Positions 9,154 through 18,039 of a stretch of DNA of 64,000 bases are shown here, one piece after another. The stretch is taken from positions 186,001-250,000 of the forward strand of contig JADJTH010000009.1 of NCBI GenBank assembly GCA_016711325.1. Direction: 5' to 3'. The notes under the pieces were generated by a model that saw nothing but the letters and a program-made list of their open reading frames with translations, was not told the origin of the DNA and made no database searches. This DNA comes from Nigerium sp. GTDB taxonomy: Bacteria > Actinomycetota > Actinomycetes > Propionibacteriales > Propionibacteriaceae. Both the position numbers and the translations under genes were made by a program. How positions within the stretch are numbered: position 1 is the first letter of the stretch; the number at the start of each line of letters is the position of its first letter.

Positions 9154-10781
9154 CCTCGATCCGCCGATGGTGTTGGGCGGGTCTGATGGCGAATGCTCCT
9201 GTGGCAAGCAAGGATGGGACTGCTTAAGGTTCTCATCCGCTGCCTGACAGGAGCACTCGTAGTGCGAGTCTGCCACACCATTCAACCGGTTTTCGACGAC
9301 CCGAATCTGGTCGCGTTCGGCGGCCTTCCCGCAGTGATGCGGCTTGCCGAACAAGCCGGCCTCCACGAGCTCGTCGAGCAGCACCTGACCCTGCCCGGGA
9401 CCGCCGGTGCGAACGCTCCGGTCAAGGTGTCGGCGCTCATCGCTGGGATGGTGGTCGGCGCTGACAGCATCAGCGACATGGACGTGCTGCGTCATGGCGG
9501 CATGGGGCGCGTGTTCGACGGGCTCCGCGCGGCGACCACCCTGGGCACCCACCTACGCGCCTACCGGTTCGGCCACGTCCGCCAACTCGACGCGGTCGCC
9601 TCGCGCCTGTTGATCAAGCTGGCCGGGTTGTCGCCGATCCTGGACGGCGCCGACCAGCTGACCTTCGTCGATGTGGACGACACGATCCGGGAAACCCACG
9701 GCTACCGCAAGCAGGGCGCCGCCTACGGCTACAGCCGGGTCAAGGGCCTCAACGCCTTGGTGGCGACCATTTCGACGCCGACGAGTGCGCCGGTGATCGC
9801 CGCGACCCGGCTCCGCAAGGGCAACGTGTCCTCGGCCCGCGGTGCGGCCCGGCTGATCGGCGACACCCTGGCCACGCTCCGCCGGGCGACCACCCCAGCC
9901 TGGTGATCGTCCGCGCTGACAGTGCCTACTTCAACCACGCCACCATCGCCGCTATTGCCGCCGGCGGCGCCGATTCTCGATCACCGCCCGGATGAACACG
10001 GCCGTCACCAGGGCGATCACCACCATCAACGACACCGACTGGACGACGATCCGCTACCCGCAAGCGATCTATGACGAGGCCCAACAGGTGTGGATCTCCG
10101 ACGCCGAGGTCGCCGAGGTGCCGTTCACGGCGTTCACGTCCCGCCGCAAGGCCGACCACGTCACCGCCCGGCTGATCGTCCGTCGGGTGCGGCGACTGAA
10201 CCCGAACGCGAAGGCCCAGGGTGAGCTGCTGCCCGGCTACCGCTACCACGCCGTCTTCACCAACAGCACCTTCGCGTTGGTGGACGCCGAGGCCTGCCAC
10301 CGCGACCACGCCATCATCGAGGGCATCTTCGCCGACCTGAAAGACGGGCCGCTGGCCCACGCCCCGTCGGGGAAGTTCATGGCGAACAGTGCCTGGCTCG
10401 CCCTCACCGCCATGGCGTTCAACCTGACCCGCGCCGCCGCCCGGATCGCCAGCAAGACCCTGGGCCGGGCCAGGACCTCGACGGTGCGCCGCACCCTCAT
10501 CCAGGTCGCCGCCCGGATCGCGAACCAAGCCCGCACCTGGCTGCTGCACCTACCCCGGAACTGGCCGTGGGAACCCCAACTCGCCACCCTCTACAACGCC
10601 GCGTTCGGGCCACCAGCAGCCGCCAGCCCCTGACCACCCGCCCCCGCAGGCACAAGCAAGGAACCCAGTGGAAAAGCCGGGCACACCGGCAGTCACCCCA
10701 CGCCCACCCGCGGAATCGCACTCCGGCCCATCATCGAAATCCGGAAACGGTCACCCACGAATGAGCGTCGGCGGATCGAGG
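9154..10781 (+). mobile_element. IS1380-type insertion sequence (1628 bp) inside secreted-protein gene
   Basis: The ends are perfect 14-base inverted repeats: CCTCGATCCGCCGA at the left and its complement at 10768-10781. A 5-base duplication TTCAG flanks the element. It carries one transposase-like gene in three frames, so it looks inactive unless the sequence has errors. It differs from the other IS1380 elements at 30, 44 and 46 kb. Confidence 0.85.
9262..10633 (+). pseudogene. IS1380-family transposase, frameshifted twice
   Basis: GTG 9262 follows AGGAG. The first frame (to about 9899) reads a normal IS1380-like N-terminus including GMVVGADSISDMD and the probable DDE aspartate in FVDVDDTIR. 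The reading then moves to a frame with VIVRADSAYFNHATI (about 9900-9975), and again to a frame with MNTAVTRAIT through ADLKDGPLAHAPSG to the stop at 10633. Both shifts are consistent with a single lost base. Either the gene is dead or the sequence has two deletions. Confidence 0.75.
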
Positions 10782-10786
10782 TTCAG

Positions 10787-11863
10787 TACAACACCAACGG
10801 CGGCAGCACGCTGTACTGGGTGAAGGACGCCGACGGCGCCCTGCGCAAGACGGACGCCGCGGGCCTGCTGGCGTTCCCGGTCGATCTGCCGACCGCGAGT
10901 GTCGCCAATGCCGAGAACGTCACGATACAGGTGGGCATCAACAACACGACGGACCGGGGGACGTTCTCCACGTCGTCGACGACGTTGCCGACCTTCCAGA
11001 CCGCCAATGTCGTGATGAACTACAACCACCTGGTGCAGTACCGGCAGGGCGGCACTCCTGAGACCGGTCAGGTGCACTACTGGCTGACCAAGTCGGGCAT
11101 GGAACTGTTCCCGGGCTCGTACAGCTTCCAGTTCCAGGTTCCTGACAAGAAGATGGGTAACGCGAAGGCCGTCTACCCGGGCCTGACGCTCGACCTCGTT
11201 CCAGGCGTCACGGTGAAGACCGCCGCCGCGGTACGGTTCACCGACAGTGCAGGCGACGGACTCGCCGACGGCGTCGTCCGCTACTGGCGCAACGGTGTCT
11301 GGAACTACCCGGCCGACGGCCAGACCGACGGTCCCGGGGGCACCTGGGTGACGCTCTTCGACGGCGCGCCCGGCAAGATCACGTTCGCCCTCGACTACAA
11401 GGGCGGCATTCAGCAGCTCGCGCAGCAGGATCTCGCCGCCGCGTCCGTCGCGTACTTCCAGACGGTCCCGGTGACGGTGAAGCTGATCGATCATGCAGGT
11501 CGGCCGCTGGACACCGGCAATGCGACCTTCTACGCGCAGTCGTGGAAGCCGATCGGGGACACCGTCGGCGGGCAGGTGAGCACCGAGTTGCTGCCGGTCA
11601 AGCATTCGTTCGCGATGACCTACCTCGGCAGCCGCCAGCAGGTGACGGTGGAGGCGGTGAGCGCCACCCCCGTGGTGTTCCAGACCGGACGGTTGACCTC
11701 GTCCGACAAGTGGATTTCGAGCTTCTACACCACTTCGTGGCAGACCTTCCCCGCCGGCGGTGTGGAGCTGCTCCCGTCGAAGGTCACCGTCAGGCCGACC
11801 ACCGGTTCGCAGTTCGCGGTCACCGTTGAGCCCGGCGAGATCCTCGATCTGTCCAACGGCTGA
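10787..11863 (+). pseudogene. 3' part of the interrupted secreted repeat protein
   Basis: Continues in frame from the 5' part at 8530-9153 once the element and one TTCAG are removed. It encodes about 358 residues with repeated beta-type modules (for instance VRFTDSAGDGLADGVVRYW, and later VKLIDHAGRPLDTGNATFY). No membrane anchor or LPxTG motif is seen at the C-terminus, which ends ILDLSNG. Without the N-terminal signal this half would not be exported. Confidence 0.7.
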
Positions 11864-11885
11864 CGGGCCTTCTGGTCGCCACATG

Positions 11886-11922
11886 GATCCCCCTGCTGCG
11901 TCATGCACGCGGCAGGGGGATC
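11886..11922 (+). terminator. Strong hairpin after the secreted-protein gene
   Basis: GATCCCCCTGCTGCG and CGCGGCAGGGGGATC pair over 15 bases with one T:G wobble and a 7-base loop, 22 bases after the stop at 11863. There is no long T-run, so it may be a GC-type terminator or act in both directions. Confidence 0.65.
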
Positions 11923-12091
11923 TGCTGTGCTTTGCCGCCCGTACGCTCCGGAAGCATGGTGGCGAAACCCATGGAACCTGCGACCGAGACACGCTACGCC
12001 GAGCACGGACGCGGGCATCGACCGCATGGTCCTCCCGACGCAGCCCCGCATCGCCCGAAGACTCCTGCGGCGCACCCCTTAGGTGTAGCCC

Positions 12092-12568
12092 TCAGCCGCG
12101 GTACTTGCGCAGGACGGCGTCCGGAATGTGGCAGGAGTCGTCGGGGCACCTGGCCAGTCGATCCTGGTGCTCGTCGGCGCTGCGCACGTAGTTCGCGAGA
12201 GGCAGCACTTCGACGACGACGCGATCCGCGTCGCTTCGGGCGCCGATGAACGCCCTCGCCTGCTCGAGGTGGGCCGGATCCTCGGAGTACACGCCCGTGC
12301 GGTACTTCTCGCCGACGTCCTGCCCCTGTCGGTCCAGGCTGTGGGGATCGATGATCTCGAAGAGGTACGCCATCAGCTCACCGACGCTCACGGCGTCCGG
12401 GTCGAAGACGGTCCGCACGCATTCGGCGTACCCGTCGTACGGGCCATCGAGCAACCGGCTGGTGCCGTTGGCCCGTCCGGCTTCGGTGAGCGTCACCCCG
12501 GGCAGCGTCGCGACGAACGCCTGGACGCCCCACAGGCAGCCGCCGGCGAGATAGATCTCCTGGTTCAT
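12092..12568 (-). CDS. msrA: Peptide methionine sulfoxide reductase MsrA
   Basis: A 158-residue MsrA that reduces methionine-S-sulfoxide in proteins using thioredoxin. It has the N-terminal catalytic cysteine in AGGCLWG, a substrate region with EKYRTGVY, and an EHQDRL segment near the C-terminus. The usual GCFW motif has Leu in place of Phe, which is uncommon. The size fits short-form MsrA. ATG 12568 is preceded by GGGGGGAA, and its first bases overlap the stop of the gene upstream (12565-12813), so the two are probably translated together. Confidence 0.85.
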   Translation of the reverse strand: MNQEIYLAGGCLWGVQAFVATLPGVTLTEAGRANGTSRLLDGPYDGYAECVRTVFDPDAVSVGELMAYLFEIIDPHSLDRQGQDVGEKYRTGVYSEDPAHLEQARAFIGARSDADRVVVEVLPLANYVRSADEHQDRLARCPDDSCHIPDAVLRKYRG

Positions 12569-12813
12569 GATTCCCCCCAGTGCAGCCGACCCACCCCACG
12601 GCTCAGGTGCGCCTTCGCCGCGCGGAGCCCGGTGTTCGCGGCTGGTCGTTCGACGTAGCGCTCGGCGAACACCAGGGCGCGCGGCCCGCACCGGAGCCGC
12701 GCTCGGCCGAGCCCGGCGACGAGCAGTCCGACCGGGGTGGATAGGTTGATCAGGTTCCAGCCGAACCGCACCCGCTGCGCGACGGACGAGGGCTCGGACG
12801 GTGAATGCGGCAC
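12565..12813 (-). CDS. Small conserved-looking protein coupled to msrA
   Basis: An 82-residue frame from GTG 12813 whose stop overlaps the msrA start by 4 bases (ATGA). It contains NLINLSTPVGLLVAGLGRARLRCGPRALVFAE in its first half, resembling the start of short actinobacterial proteins of unknown function. The second half does not match what I expect from that family, so it may be truncated. Function unknown. Confidence 0.45.
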   Translation of the reverse strand: MPHSPSEPSSVAQRVRFGWNLINLSTPVGLLVAGLGRARLRCGPRALVFAERYVERPAANTGLRAAKAHLSRGVGRLHWGES

Positions 12814-12877
12814 GGCCCCATTGTGAGGCTTGCCGCCACGTGAGATCGCCCTACTGATCTACCCCGCAGACGAGAGT

Positions 12878-12893
12878 TTATCTTTTCTGATAA
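12878..12893. promoter_or_regulatory. Inverted repeat in promoter of nucleotidyltransferase/HTH pair
   Basis: TTATC-N6-GATAA lies 10 bases before ATG 12903 in an AT-rich patch that stands out in this GC-rich DNA. It could be an operator for the HTH protein encoded at 13648, with a -10-like element inside. The arms are short, so chance is possible. Confidence 0.35.
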
Positions 12894-12902
12894 CTTGGAT
12901 GG

Positions 12903-13651
12903 ATGTCGGAGATCGATCGCAAGCGGCGGCAGGCCCGCGATACCACCCGCGGGGCCGACCTCGAACTCAACACGTCCGCCCACAGCGCAGAGTTCGTCGC
13001 GCTGCTGGAGTCCGCGGCCCGGCTCCAAGAGCTGGTGCCCGACACCGTGATGGTCGGCGGCAGCGCCGCGGCGATCTATGCTCAGCACCGCTTCTCCACC
13101 GACCACGACCATGTCTGCGCCTTCCTGGAATCGCGCTACGACATGGTGCTGGAAGCGCTCGATGCCAGCGACAACTGGGTGGCGTCCTTCCGCAGCACTC
13201 CCCGAAGACCATCCTCGGCATGGAGGCAGGATTCCAGGCCGGCATCCGGCAGCTGCGCCGGAAGCGCCCGCTCGAAACCACAACCGTGCGGCTGCCCTCC
13301 GGTGCCGAACTGGTCATCCCGACCGAGCAAGAGATCCTGCGGATCAAGGCCTATCTGATCGTCAACCGGAACCAGGTTCGCGACTACCTCGACACCGCCG
13401 CGCTGGCCGACCACCTGGGGATGGACGAGGCCCGCCAGGTGCTGAGCGACATCGACGACTACTACGCCGAGATGACCAACACCGAGACCGCGGTCTCGAC
13501 GGTACTGGCCGAGCGTCTCTATCGTTGCCGGCCGCGAGACTCGAAGGCCATCGCAACGCTGCCCCGATTCAAGGGCCTGGATGCGCGGTGGGCCGAATGG
13601 AACAACGTCAAGACCGCATGCCGGGAGCTCGCGAAGGGAGCGCTGGGATGA
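12903..13651 (+). pseudogene. Nucleotidyltransferase-type toxin-like protein, one frameshift
   Basis: From ATG 12903 the frame reads DTVMVGGSAAAIYAQHRFSTDHDHV, a GS...DxD nucleotidyltransferase core, to about 13196. It then continues in another frame as KTILGMEAGFQAGIRQLRRK to the stop at 13651. Joined, it gives about 249 residues of AbiEii/MNT type. The shift lies next to a C4 run. The stop overlaps the HTH gene by 4 bases (ATGA), the classic two-gene toxin-antitoxin layout, here with the enzyme first. It may be intact if the C-run length is wrong. Confidence 0.6.
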
Positions 13652-14106
13652 GCACGCTGATGTTCCGCAACGTGGACGCCAAGCCATCCGATCCGCTCGG
13701 CACCTGGCCGCACGAGGCGTTCCAGGCCGCGATCGAGCATGGGCTCGTGCGGGACTGGCGGCTCATCGCCTACCACATCGACGCGCATCCCTTCGGCGAA
13801 GCCGCGGCCACCTTGGCCGAGGTCCTCGAGTACGTCGACGACAGCGTGGGCGCATTCCTGCTGCGCGATCGACTGGAGAAGGCTCGCGCCGCGGCCGTGC
13901 ACGACACCGTCCGCCGCGATGCGCAAGAACTCACACGGCTGGTGGCGTCCGCCGGGATCAGCCAGCGCGAACTCGCCCGGCGCATCGGCGCCAGCGAATC
14001 CCGCCTCTCCACCTGGCTGAGCGGAAAGCAGGCCCCGTCGGCCCAGACGCTCGCCAAGATCAAGCTCGCGCTGGCCGACGTGGAGGAGGGGCGCAACGCT
14101 AGGTGA
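13648..14106 (+). CDS. XRE-type HTH protein, probable antitoxin of the upstream nucleotidyltransferase
   Basis: A 152-residue protein. The last 65 residues form an XRE helix-turn-helix (LVASAGISQRELARRIGASESRLSTW, then APSAQTLAKIKLAL). The N-terminal 80 residues are a separate domain of unknown fold, possibly binding the toxin. It is coupled to the upstream gene by an ATGA overlap and probably represses the pair. Confidence 0.7.
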   Translation: MSTLMFRNVDAKPSDPLGTWPHEAFQAAIEHGLVRDWRLIAYHIDAHPFGEAAATLAEVLEYVDDSVGAFLLRDRLEKARAAAVHDTVRRDAQELTRLVASAGISQRELARRIGASESRLSTWLSGKQAPSAQTLAKIKLALADVEEGRNAR

Positions 14107-14123
14107 ACAGGTCTGACACCGTG

Positions 14124-14232
14124 ACTCCCGCGCCCCGTCCGCTCTCCCGCGCCTCGCCCGCACTCCCGCGCCTCGCCCGCACTCCCGCGCCCTGTCTGCG
14201 GCGCGCGGGAGCGACGCATGTGCGCGGGAGCG
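14124..14232. repeat. GC-rich tandem 19-mer with inverted copies
   Basis: The unit CTCCCGCGCCTCGCCCGCA occurs twice in tandem (14144-14162, 14163-14181) followed by a partial third copy. The reverse motif GCGCGGGAG appears twice just after, near 14205 and 14225. These can pair into hairpins. The stretch fills the gap between the HTH antitoxin and the AbrB-like gene, so it may serve as terminator or be a REP-like element. Confidence 0.55.
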
Positions 14233-14312
14233 GCGACGACGCGCGCGAAGGCCACGCGAAATCGCCCTACCGGCGGTCGATCGACTGACCGCGCGCAAGA
14301 GAGGGGCCCCGC

Positions 14313-14531
14313 ATGCCGCACCCACACAGACGTGCCGTCGTGCGCGTCGGCGATGGCCTGGCCGTCCTACTCAGCGCTGACGAAGCCCGCGCGCTGAACG
14401 CCGTCGAGGGCGGCGAGATCGAATCGCGCATCGTGCCGGGCGCGGTCGAACTGCAGCCCGTCGACCGGTGTGCCGAGATGAGCGAGGCCGAGCGGTGGTC
14501 GATCATCGAGAAGCACCGGACCAGGCGATGA
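14313..14531 (+). CDS. AbrB/MazE-like antitoxin
   Basis: A 72-residue protein with the swapped-hairpin pattern RAVVRVGDGLAVLLSADEARALNAVEGGEIE, close to AbrB/MazE antitoxins. GAGAGGGG lies before ATG 14313. The stop overlaps the start of the Fic-like gene at 14528 by 4 bases, so it is likely the antitoxin of that Fic protein and the repressor of the pair. Confidence 0.65.
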   Translation: MPHPHRRAVVRVGDGLAVLLSADEARALNAVEGGEIESRIVPGAVELQPVDRCAEMSEAERWSIIEKHRTRR

Positions 14532-14956
14532 CCTGGGCTCACGAGCAGTACCAGGACTCAGTGGCGAGGTCTGGCCTCTGGTCGCCGGACTACGCCGATG
14601 ACGTCCTCGTCCGTCTCGCCCGCCACTCCTCGTCGATCGAGGGCAACACGCTCACGCTCGCCGAGACGCTCACCCTCTTTCATCGAGGATCGCTCACCGT
14701 ACCGCAAGCGCCTGCGCGAGCTCTACGAAGTGGCCAACCACCGCGAGGCCCTCGCGCTCGTCGTGGACGCCGTGGCCGACAACAGGGCCCTGGATGGCGA
14801 CTTCGTCCTCGGGGTGCACGCCGCGCTGACCGATCATCTGGTCTGGGATCCAGGCGCGTTCAAGACGTCGCGGAATCGCCTCGCCGGTGCGAGCTTCGAG
14901 ACCCTGCCGCCGTCACGCGTGCCCGAGCGCATGCGCCGATGGTCCGACCAGGGAGC
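14528..14956 (+). pseudogene. Fic-family protein remnant, frameshifted and lacking the catalytic core
   Basis: ATG 14528 opens a Fic N-terminal region containing SSSIEGN, the (S/T)xxxE(G/N) inhibitory-helix motif. After a frameshift at about 14690 (an apparent extra T in CTCTTTCATC) it continues as LRELYEVANHREALALVVDA to about 14956. The sequence then loses similarity before the HPFxxGNGR AMP-transfer motif is reached, so the enzyme cannot be active. It pairs with the AbrB-like gene upstream. Confidence 0.7.
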
Positions 14957-15142
14957 GGCAGTCCGACGTGGGCGTCGACCTACTGGCTTGGCACGGCCCA
15001 TTTCAACGACACTCTTCGAGCCCGGTCGGCGAGACAGGTCTCCCATCCGACTGTAAACGACATCGTTCGAGCCCACGGACTGCTGCCCACCGAACGAGCC
15101 GAAGGGTGCTCTGCGGGCAGCGTGACCGGGTATTCTCCTGGT

Positions 15143-15370
15143 ATGACCACGAAGATCGCAGTGAGCCTTCCGGACCACCAGGTGGCAGGCATCCGGCGTG
15201 CCGTCGAGCAGGGGCGCGCGGCGTCCGTGTCCGGATACATCAGCGCGGCACTCGCACGGACGGAGCGCGAGGGCAGCCTGGCGGCGCTGCTGGCCGACCT
15301 CGATCACGAGTTGGGACCAGTGGACGCGGCCGACCTGGCTTGGGCCGACAACGCCTTGGGCCTCGCGTGA
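15143..15370 (+). CDS. VapB-type antitoxin
   Basis: A 75-residue protein, MTTKIAVSLPDHQVAGIRRAVEQGRAASVSGYI onward, with a ribbon-helix-helix-like N-terminus and an acidic C-terminal tail, as in VapB/ParD antitoxins. Its last codons overlap the GTG start of the PIN gene by 4 bases (GTGA). Expected to neutralise that PIN ribonuclease and repress the operon. Confidence 0.8.
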   Translation: MTTKIAVSLPDHQVAGIRRAVEQGRAASVSGYISAALARTEREGSLAALLADLDHELGPVDAADLAWADNALGLA

Positions 15371-15747
15371 CGAACGGGCTGACACTCGACACCGGCGCGC
15401 TGCTGGCACTGGAACGTGGCGACACGCGCGTACGGGCCCTCTTCCAGCGAGCCATCGAGAACCGTCTCACGCTGACGATCCCGGCGGGCGTGGTTGCCCA
15501 GGCCTGGCGCGGAGGCTCTCGGCAGGCGCGGGTGGCTCACCTCTTGAACGATCCTGACGTCGAGGTGCCGTCGCTCGATGACGTGACTGCGCGCGCGGTG
15601 GGCGTCCTATGTGGGCGCAGCGGACACGCCGACATCGTCGACGCCCATGTGGTGCTCCTGGCGAGGGAACGTGGGCATCACGTGGTGACGTCCGATCCCG
15701 ATGACCTGCGCGGCGTCGATCCGAGCCTGCGGTTGATCGTCGTCTGA
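15367..15747 (+). CDS. VapC-type PIN-domain ribonuclease toxin
   Basis: A 126-residue PIN protein. The first acidic site is in LTLDTGALLALERGD, a middle acidic residue comes before AVGVLCG, and ADIVDAHVVLLA and VTSDPDDL supply the later acidic residues. These are the four metal-binding positions of VapC. It is translationally coupled to the antitoxin. No damage is visible, so this pair seems intact, unlike most neighbours. Confidence 0.85.
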   Translation: MTNGLTLDTGALLALERGDTRVRALFQRAIENRLTLTIPAGVVAQAWRGGSRQARVAHLLNDPDVEVPSLDDVTARAVGVLCGRSGHADIVDAHVVLLARERGHHVVTSDPDDLRGVDPSLRLIVV

Positions 15748-16028
15748 TCACCAACCAACGCACCCAGCAGGGTCGTCCCGCGCTTCTGCGCACGCAAAGC
15801 AACGTTGCACCTGCTCCATCGCCCGCACCATTGCTTAACGCGCGCAGATCGGGCGGCGACTGCGCCCGGCACGCGTATTCCTCACGCTCCGACGCCGCAC
15901 CCCGCATGCACAGTGATCGATCGGTCAGTATGAGTCCGCGACGCGGTAGCGCTGTCCTTGGGACGCGCAGCGATCAACCACCACCTGCCGAAGGTCTCGC
16001 GCCAGGCGACAAGCGGTACCCTGGGGCG
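15748..16028. other. Remnant stretch with two dispersed repeats
   Basis: No gene supported. Bases 15785-15857 match 19998-20070 closely (73 bases), and 15962-16007 match 21929-21974 (46 bases), the latter being part of the small HTH-like gene at 21778-21993. The stretch is recombined debris of toxin-antitoxin-type genes. Confidence 0.6.
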
Positions 16029-16445
16029 ATGAGGAGCCCCCAACGTAGGCGGCAGTTGCCCCGGAGGCCGGCTGTCGGTGTGCCGGTCGAGCGTCTGGAG
16101 CGGTGCGCGCAGACCGCCTCCTACGTCGGTTCACCGGAGCACAAATCGATGCCGTCGTTCGCGGGTCCGCCAAAGCTGCGCTCGGACGCCAGCCGTTGCC
16201 CGAGCGATCTCAAGGACGCGAACGAGATCGCCCGTTGGCTGGCAGCAGGAATCCGAGCCGGCCTTGTGAGCGACGACCCAGGCGAGGACGGATTCCCGAA
16301 GTACGTATGGGTCTTCAACCGCAACACCTGGTTCGAGGGACGCCTGGTCAATGAGATCCAGGGGACATACAAGGGATATCCGCTCGCCGATGACGAGGTC
16401 ACCCAGGGACTCATCGACCTGCGCGACGCCCAGGAGGCACTATGA
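16029..16445 (+). CDS. Unknown protein coupled to a degenerate ImmA/IrrE-like protein
   Basis: A 138-residue frame from ATG 16029. The first 50 residues are basic and may not all be real. The C-terminal part has a clear conserved-looking block, FPKYVWVFNRNTWFEGRLVN, then GTYKGYPLADDE. The stop overlaps ATG 16442 (ATGA). I have seen this GFPKYVW...KGYPL pattern in small actinobacterial proteins but know no function. A toxin or partner of the next protein is possible. Confidence 0.5.
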   Translation: MRSPQRRRQLPRRPAVGVPVERLERCAQTASYVGSPEHKSMPSFAGPPKLRSDASRCPSDLKDANEIARWLAAGIRAGLVSDDPGEDGFPKYVWVFNRNTWFEGRLVNEIQGTYKGYPLADDEVTQGLIDLRDAQEAL

Positions 16446-17677
16446 CCTTGCGCTTCACATGGGACTGGGAACCGGCACCGAGGGTTCGCCTGCCGGAACA
16501 GGCCGCGACGTGGTGCCGCCTGCGCATCGCGCTCGGAAGCACCCACGCGACCCTGGTCGAGCAGCGCGATGGTTCGGGTGGGCCACGGCACGGACTCGAT
16601 GTGTCGGCCTATCCACTCGCCGAGTTTCTGGCGATCAACTGGTGGCGGCTCAGCACCAGTTCCCACCTCCCCACCGAGCGGGGCGTCCACCTTGTTCACG
16701 CGGGCGCAGGATTCGCCTGGCCAGACATCACCCTGCACAGCGACCACGGCCTCACCTGGGCCTCGCTACGGCAGCGGGACAAGGCCCCCGAGCACGTTCG
16801 TTTCCTCACCCAGACTGACCTCGTCCTCGACTCGGACGCTGCACTGAGCGCCATCGCCTCCTTCATCGACAGCACCGTTCGACGGCTGGAAGACCAAGGC
16901 ATCACCGGCACGCTGCTTCAGGACGAGTGGGCGGCAATCCAGCACGCGGACCAGGACGAGCGCGACTTCTGCCTGACCGCCGCCGCCTGGGGACTGGACC
17001 CGTACGACATCCCGGGCGACGCGCAGCACTTGCTGCTCGACGCCGAGGCCAGCATCGGAAACCCTGCACTGCTCGCGGACCTCTCCCGGGCGGTGCCGCT
17101 GACCCACCTCGCGGACTCGACTCGTTGGCTCCGCGACGCGATCGCCTCTCTCAAGCCCGAGCCCAACACCCTCCCCTCGGTATCCCCCGTTGACTGGTCG
17201 TCGGCGACAGACGCCGCCCCGTGGCAGGTTGGCTACGAGCGAGCGCGGGAACTCAGAAGCCGCCTCGGTCTCGCGCCCGGCCGGCGCGCTGCGGTCGAAG
17301 ATCTGCTGAGGGTCCGCGAAACCGGTTCACCTGCCCCGGGCAATGTGGACGCGTTGATCAGCGCGGACGGTTCCGCATCGTTGGCCGTAGTCGTCGGCGA
17401 CGACACGAGCCCGCAGGCCAAGCGATTCGTGTCCGCCCGAGCCATCGGCCGGCACAGCCTCTCGCCGATCGACGGCCTCTCGCTGCTCACCCGCGCGGGC
17501 CAGTACACCGAACGAGCCGAACGAGCATTCGCCGCCGAGTTCCTCGCACCGGCCGCCGGCATCGCCGAGGTCGTCGACGGCGACTTCTCCGACCCCGCAC
17601 TCGACCGTGCGGCCACCCACTTCCAGGTCAGCAGGACCCTCGTCGAGCACCAGGTCGAAAACCAGATCGCCGCCTAA
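16442..17677 (+). CDS. ImmA/IrrE-like protein with degenerate metallopeptidase motif
   Basis: A 411-residue protein. The N-terminal about 250 residues are a domain of unknown function (FLAINWWRLSTS, FCLTAAAWGLDPYDI). The C-terminal part follows the ImmA/IrrE layout, but where RFxxAHELGH is expected it reads RFVSARAIGRH, so His and Glu of HExxH are lost. The downstream RAFAAEFLAPAAGI block is kept. It is therefore probably a non-catalytic sensor or binding protein. It is coupled to the small gene at 16029. A fragment of its 3' part is duplicated near 17950-18030. Confidence 0.6.
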   Translation: MTLRFTWDWEPAPRVRLPEQAATWCRLRIALGSTHATLVEQRDGSGGPRHGLDVSAYPLAEFLAINWWRLSTSSHLPTERGVHLVHAGAGFAWPDITLHSDHGLTWASLRQRDKAPEHVRFLTQTDLVLDSDAALSAIASFIDSTVRRLEDQGITGTLLQDEWAAIQHADQDERDFCLTAAAWGLDPYDIPGDAQHLLLDAEASIGNPALLADLSRAVPLTHLADSTRWLRDAIASLKPEPNTLPSVSPVDWSSATDAAPWQVGYERARELRSRLGLAPGRRAAVEDLLRVRETGSPAPGNVDALISADGSASLAVVVGDDTSPQAKRFVSARAIGRHSLSPIDGLSLLTRAGQYTERAERAFAAEFLAPAAGIAEVVDGDFSDPALDRAATHFQVSRTLVEHQVENQIAA

Positions 17678-18039
17678 CCTCCGAAGCGAGCAGTCAAGTC
17701 CTGTGACAGCATCACCAGAATCTACGCCCCTCCTGACGCGCCCGGCACTTCGGAATCGATGATCGCGCCCCACCTGCCAGCACGCCACCGCCAAGGTCGC
17801 GTTGCCATAGGACGCGATCGACTCGCGTGCTCGGTCGACAAGGGACGACGCCCACTCCACCAGGTTCTCCATCGAGCTCGATGAGGGGACCTGTCCGCAG
17901 CCTTCGCGCCATCTGGACGGGCTCCTATCTGACATCTGGACGCCAGTGCGCCTCGCCGATCGACGGCTCTCGTTGCCCACCCGCACGGCTCAGCGCACCG
18001 GACGAGCCAAACGAGCGTTCGCCGCCGAACCTCCCCACC
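17678..18039. other. Remnants: DUF1016-like start and duplicated ImmA-like piece
   Basis: On the reverse strand from ATG 17872 a short run (MENLVEWASSLVDRARESI, YGNATLAVACWQVGR) resembles the start of DUF1016/YhcG PD-(D/E)XK nucleases and then decays. Bases about 17950-18030 repeat, with mismatches, bases about 17461-17541 of the degenerate ImmA-like gene. No intact gene is present. Confidence 0.45.

Noticed and set aside
14124..14232. CRISPR-like array
   Set aside because: Only two full repeats of 19 bases, with no spacers and no cas genes.
15831..16028. A longer start for the gene at 16029
   Set aside because: The extra codons lie in dispersed-repeat debris and are rich in Arg and Pro.
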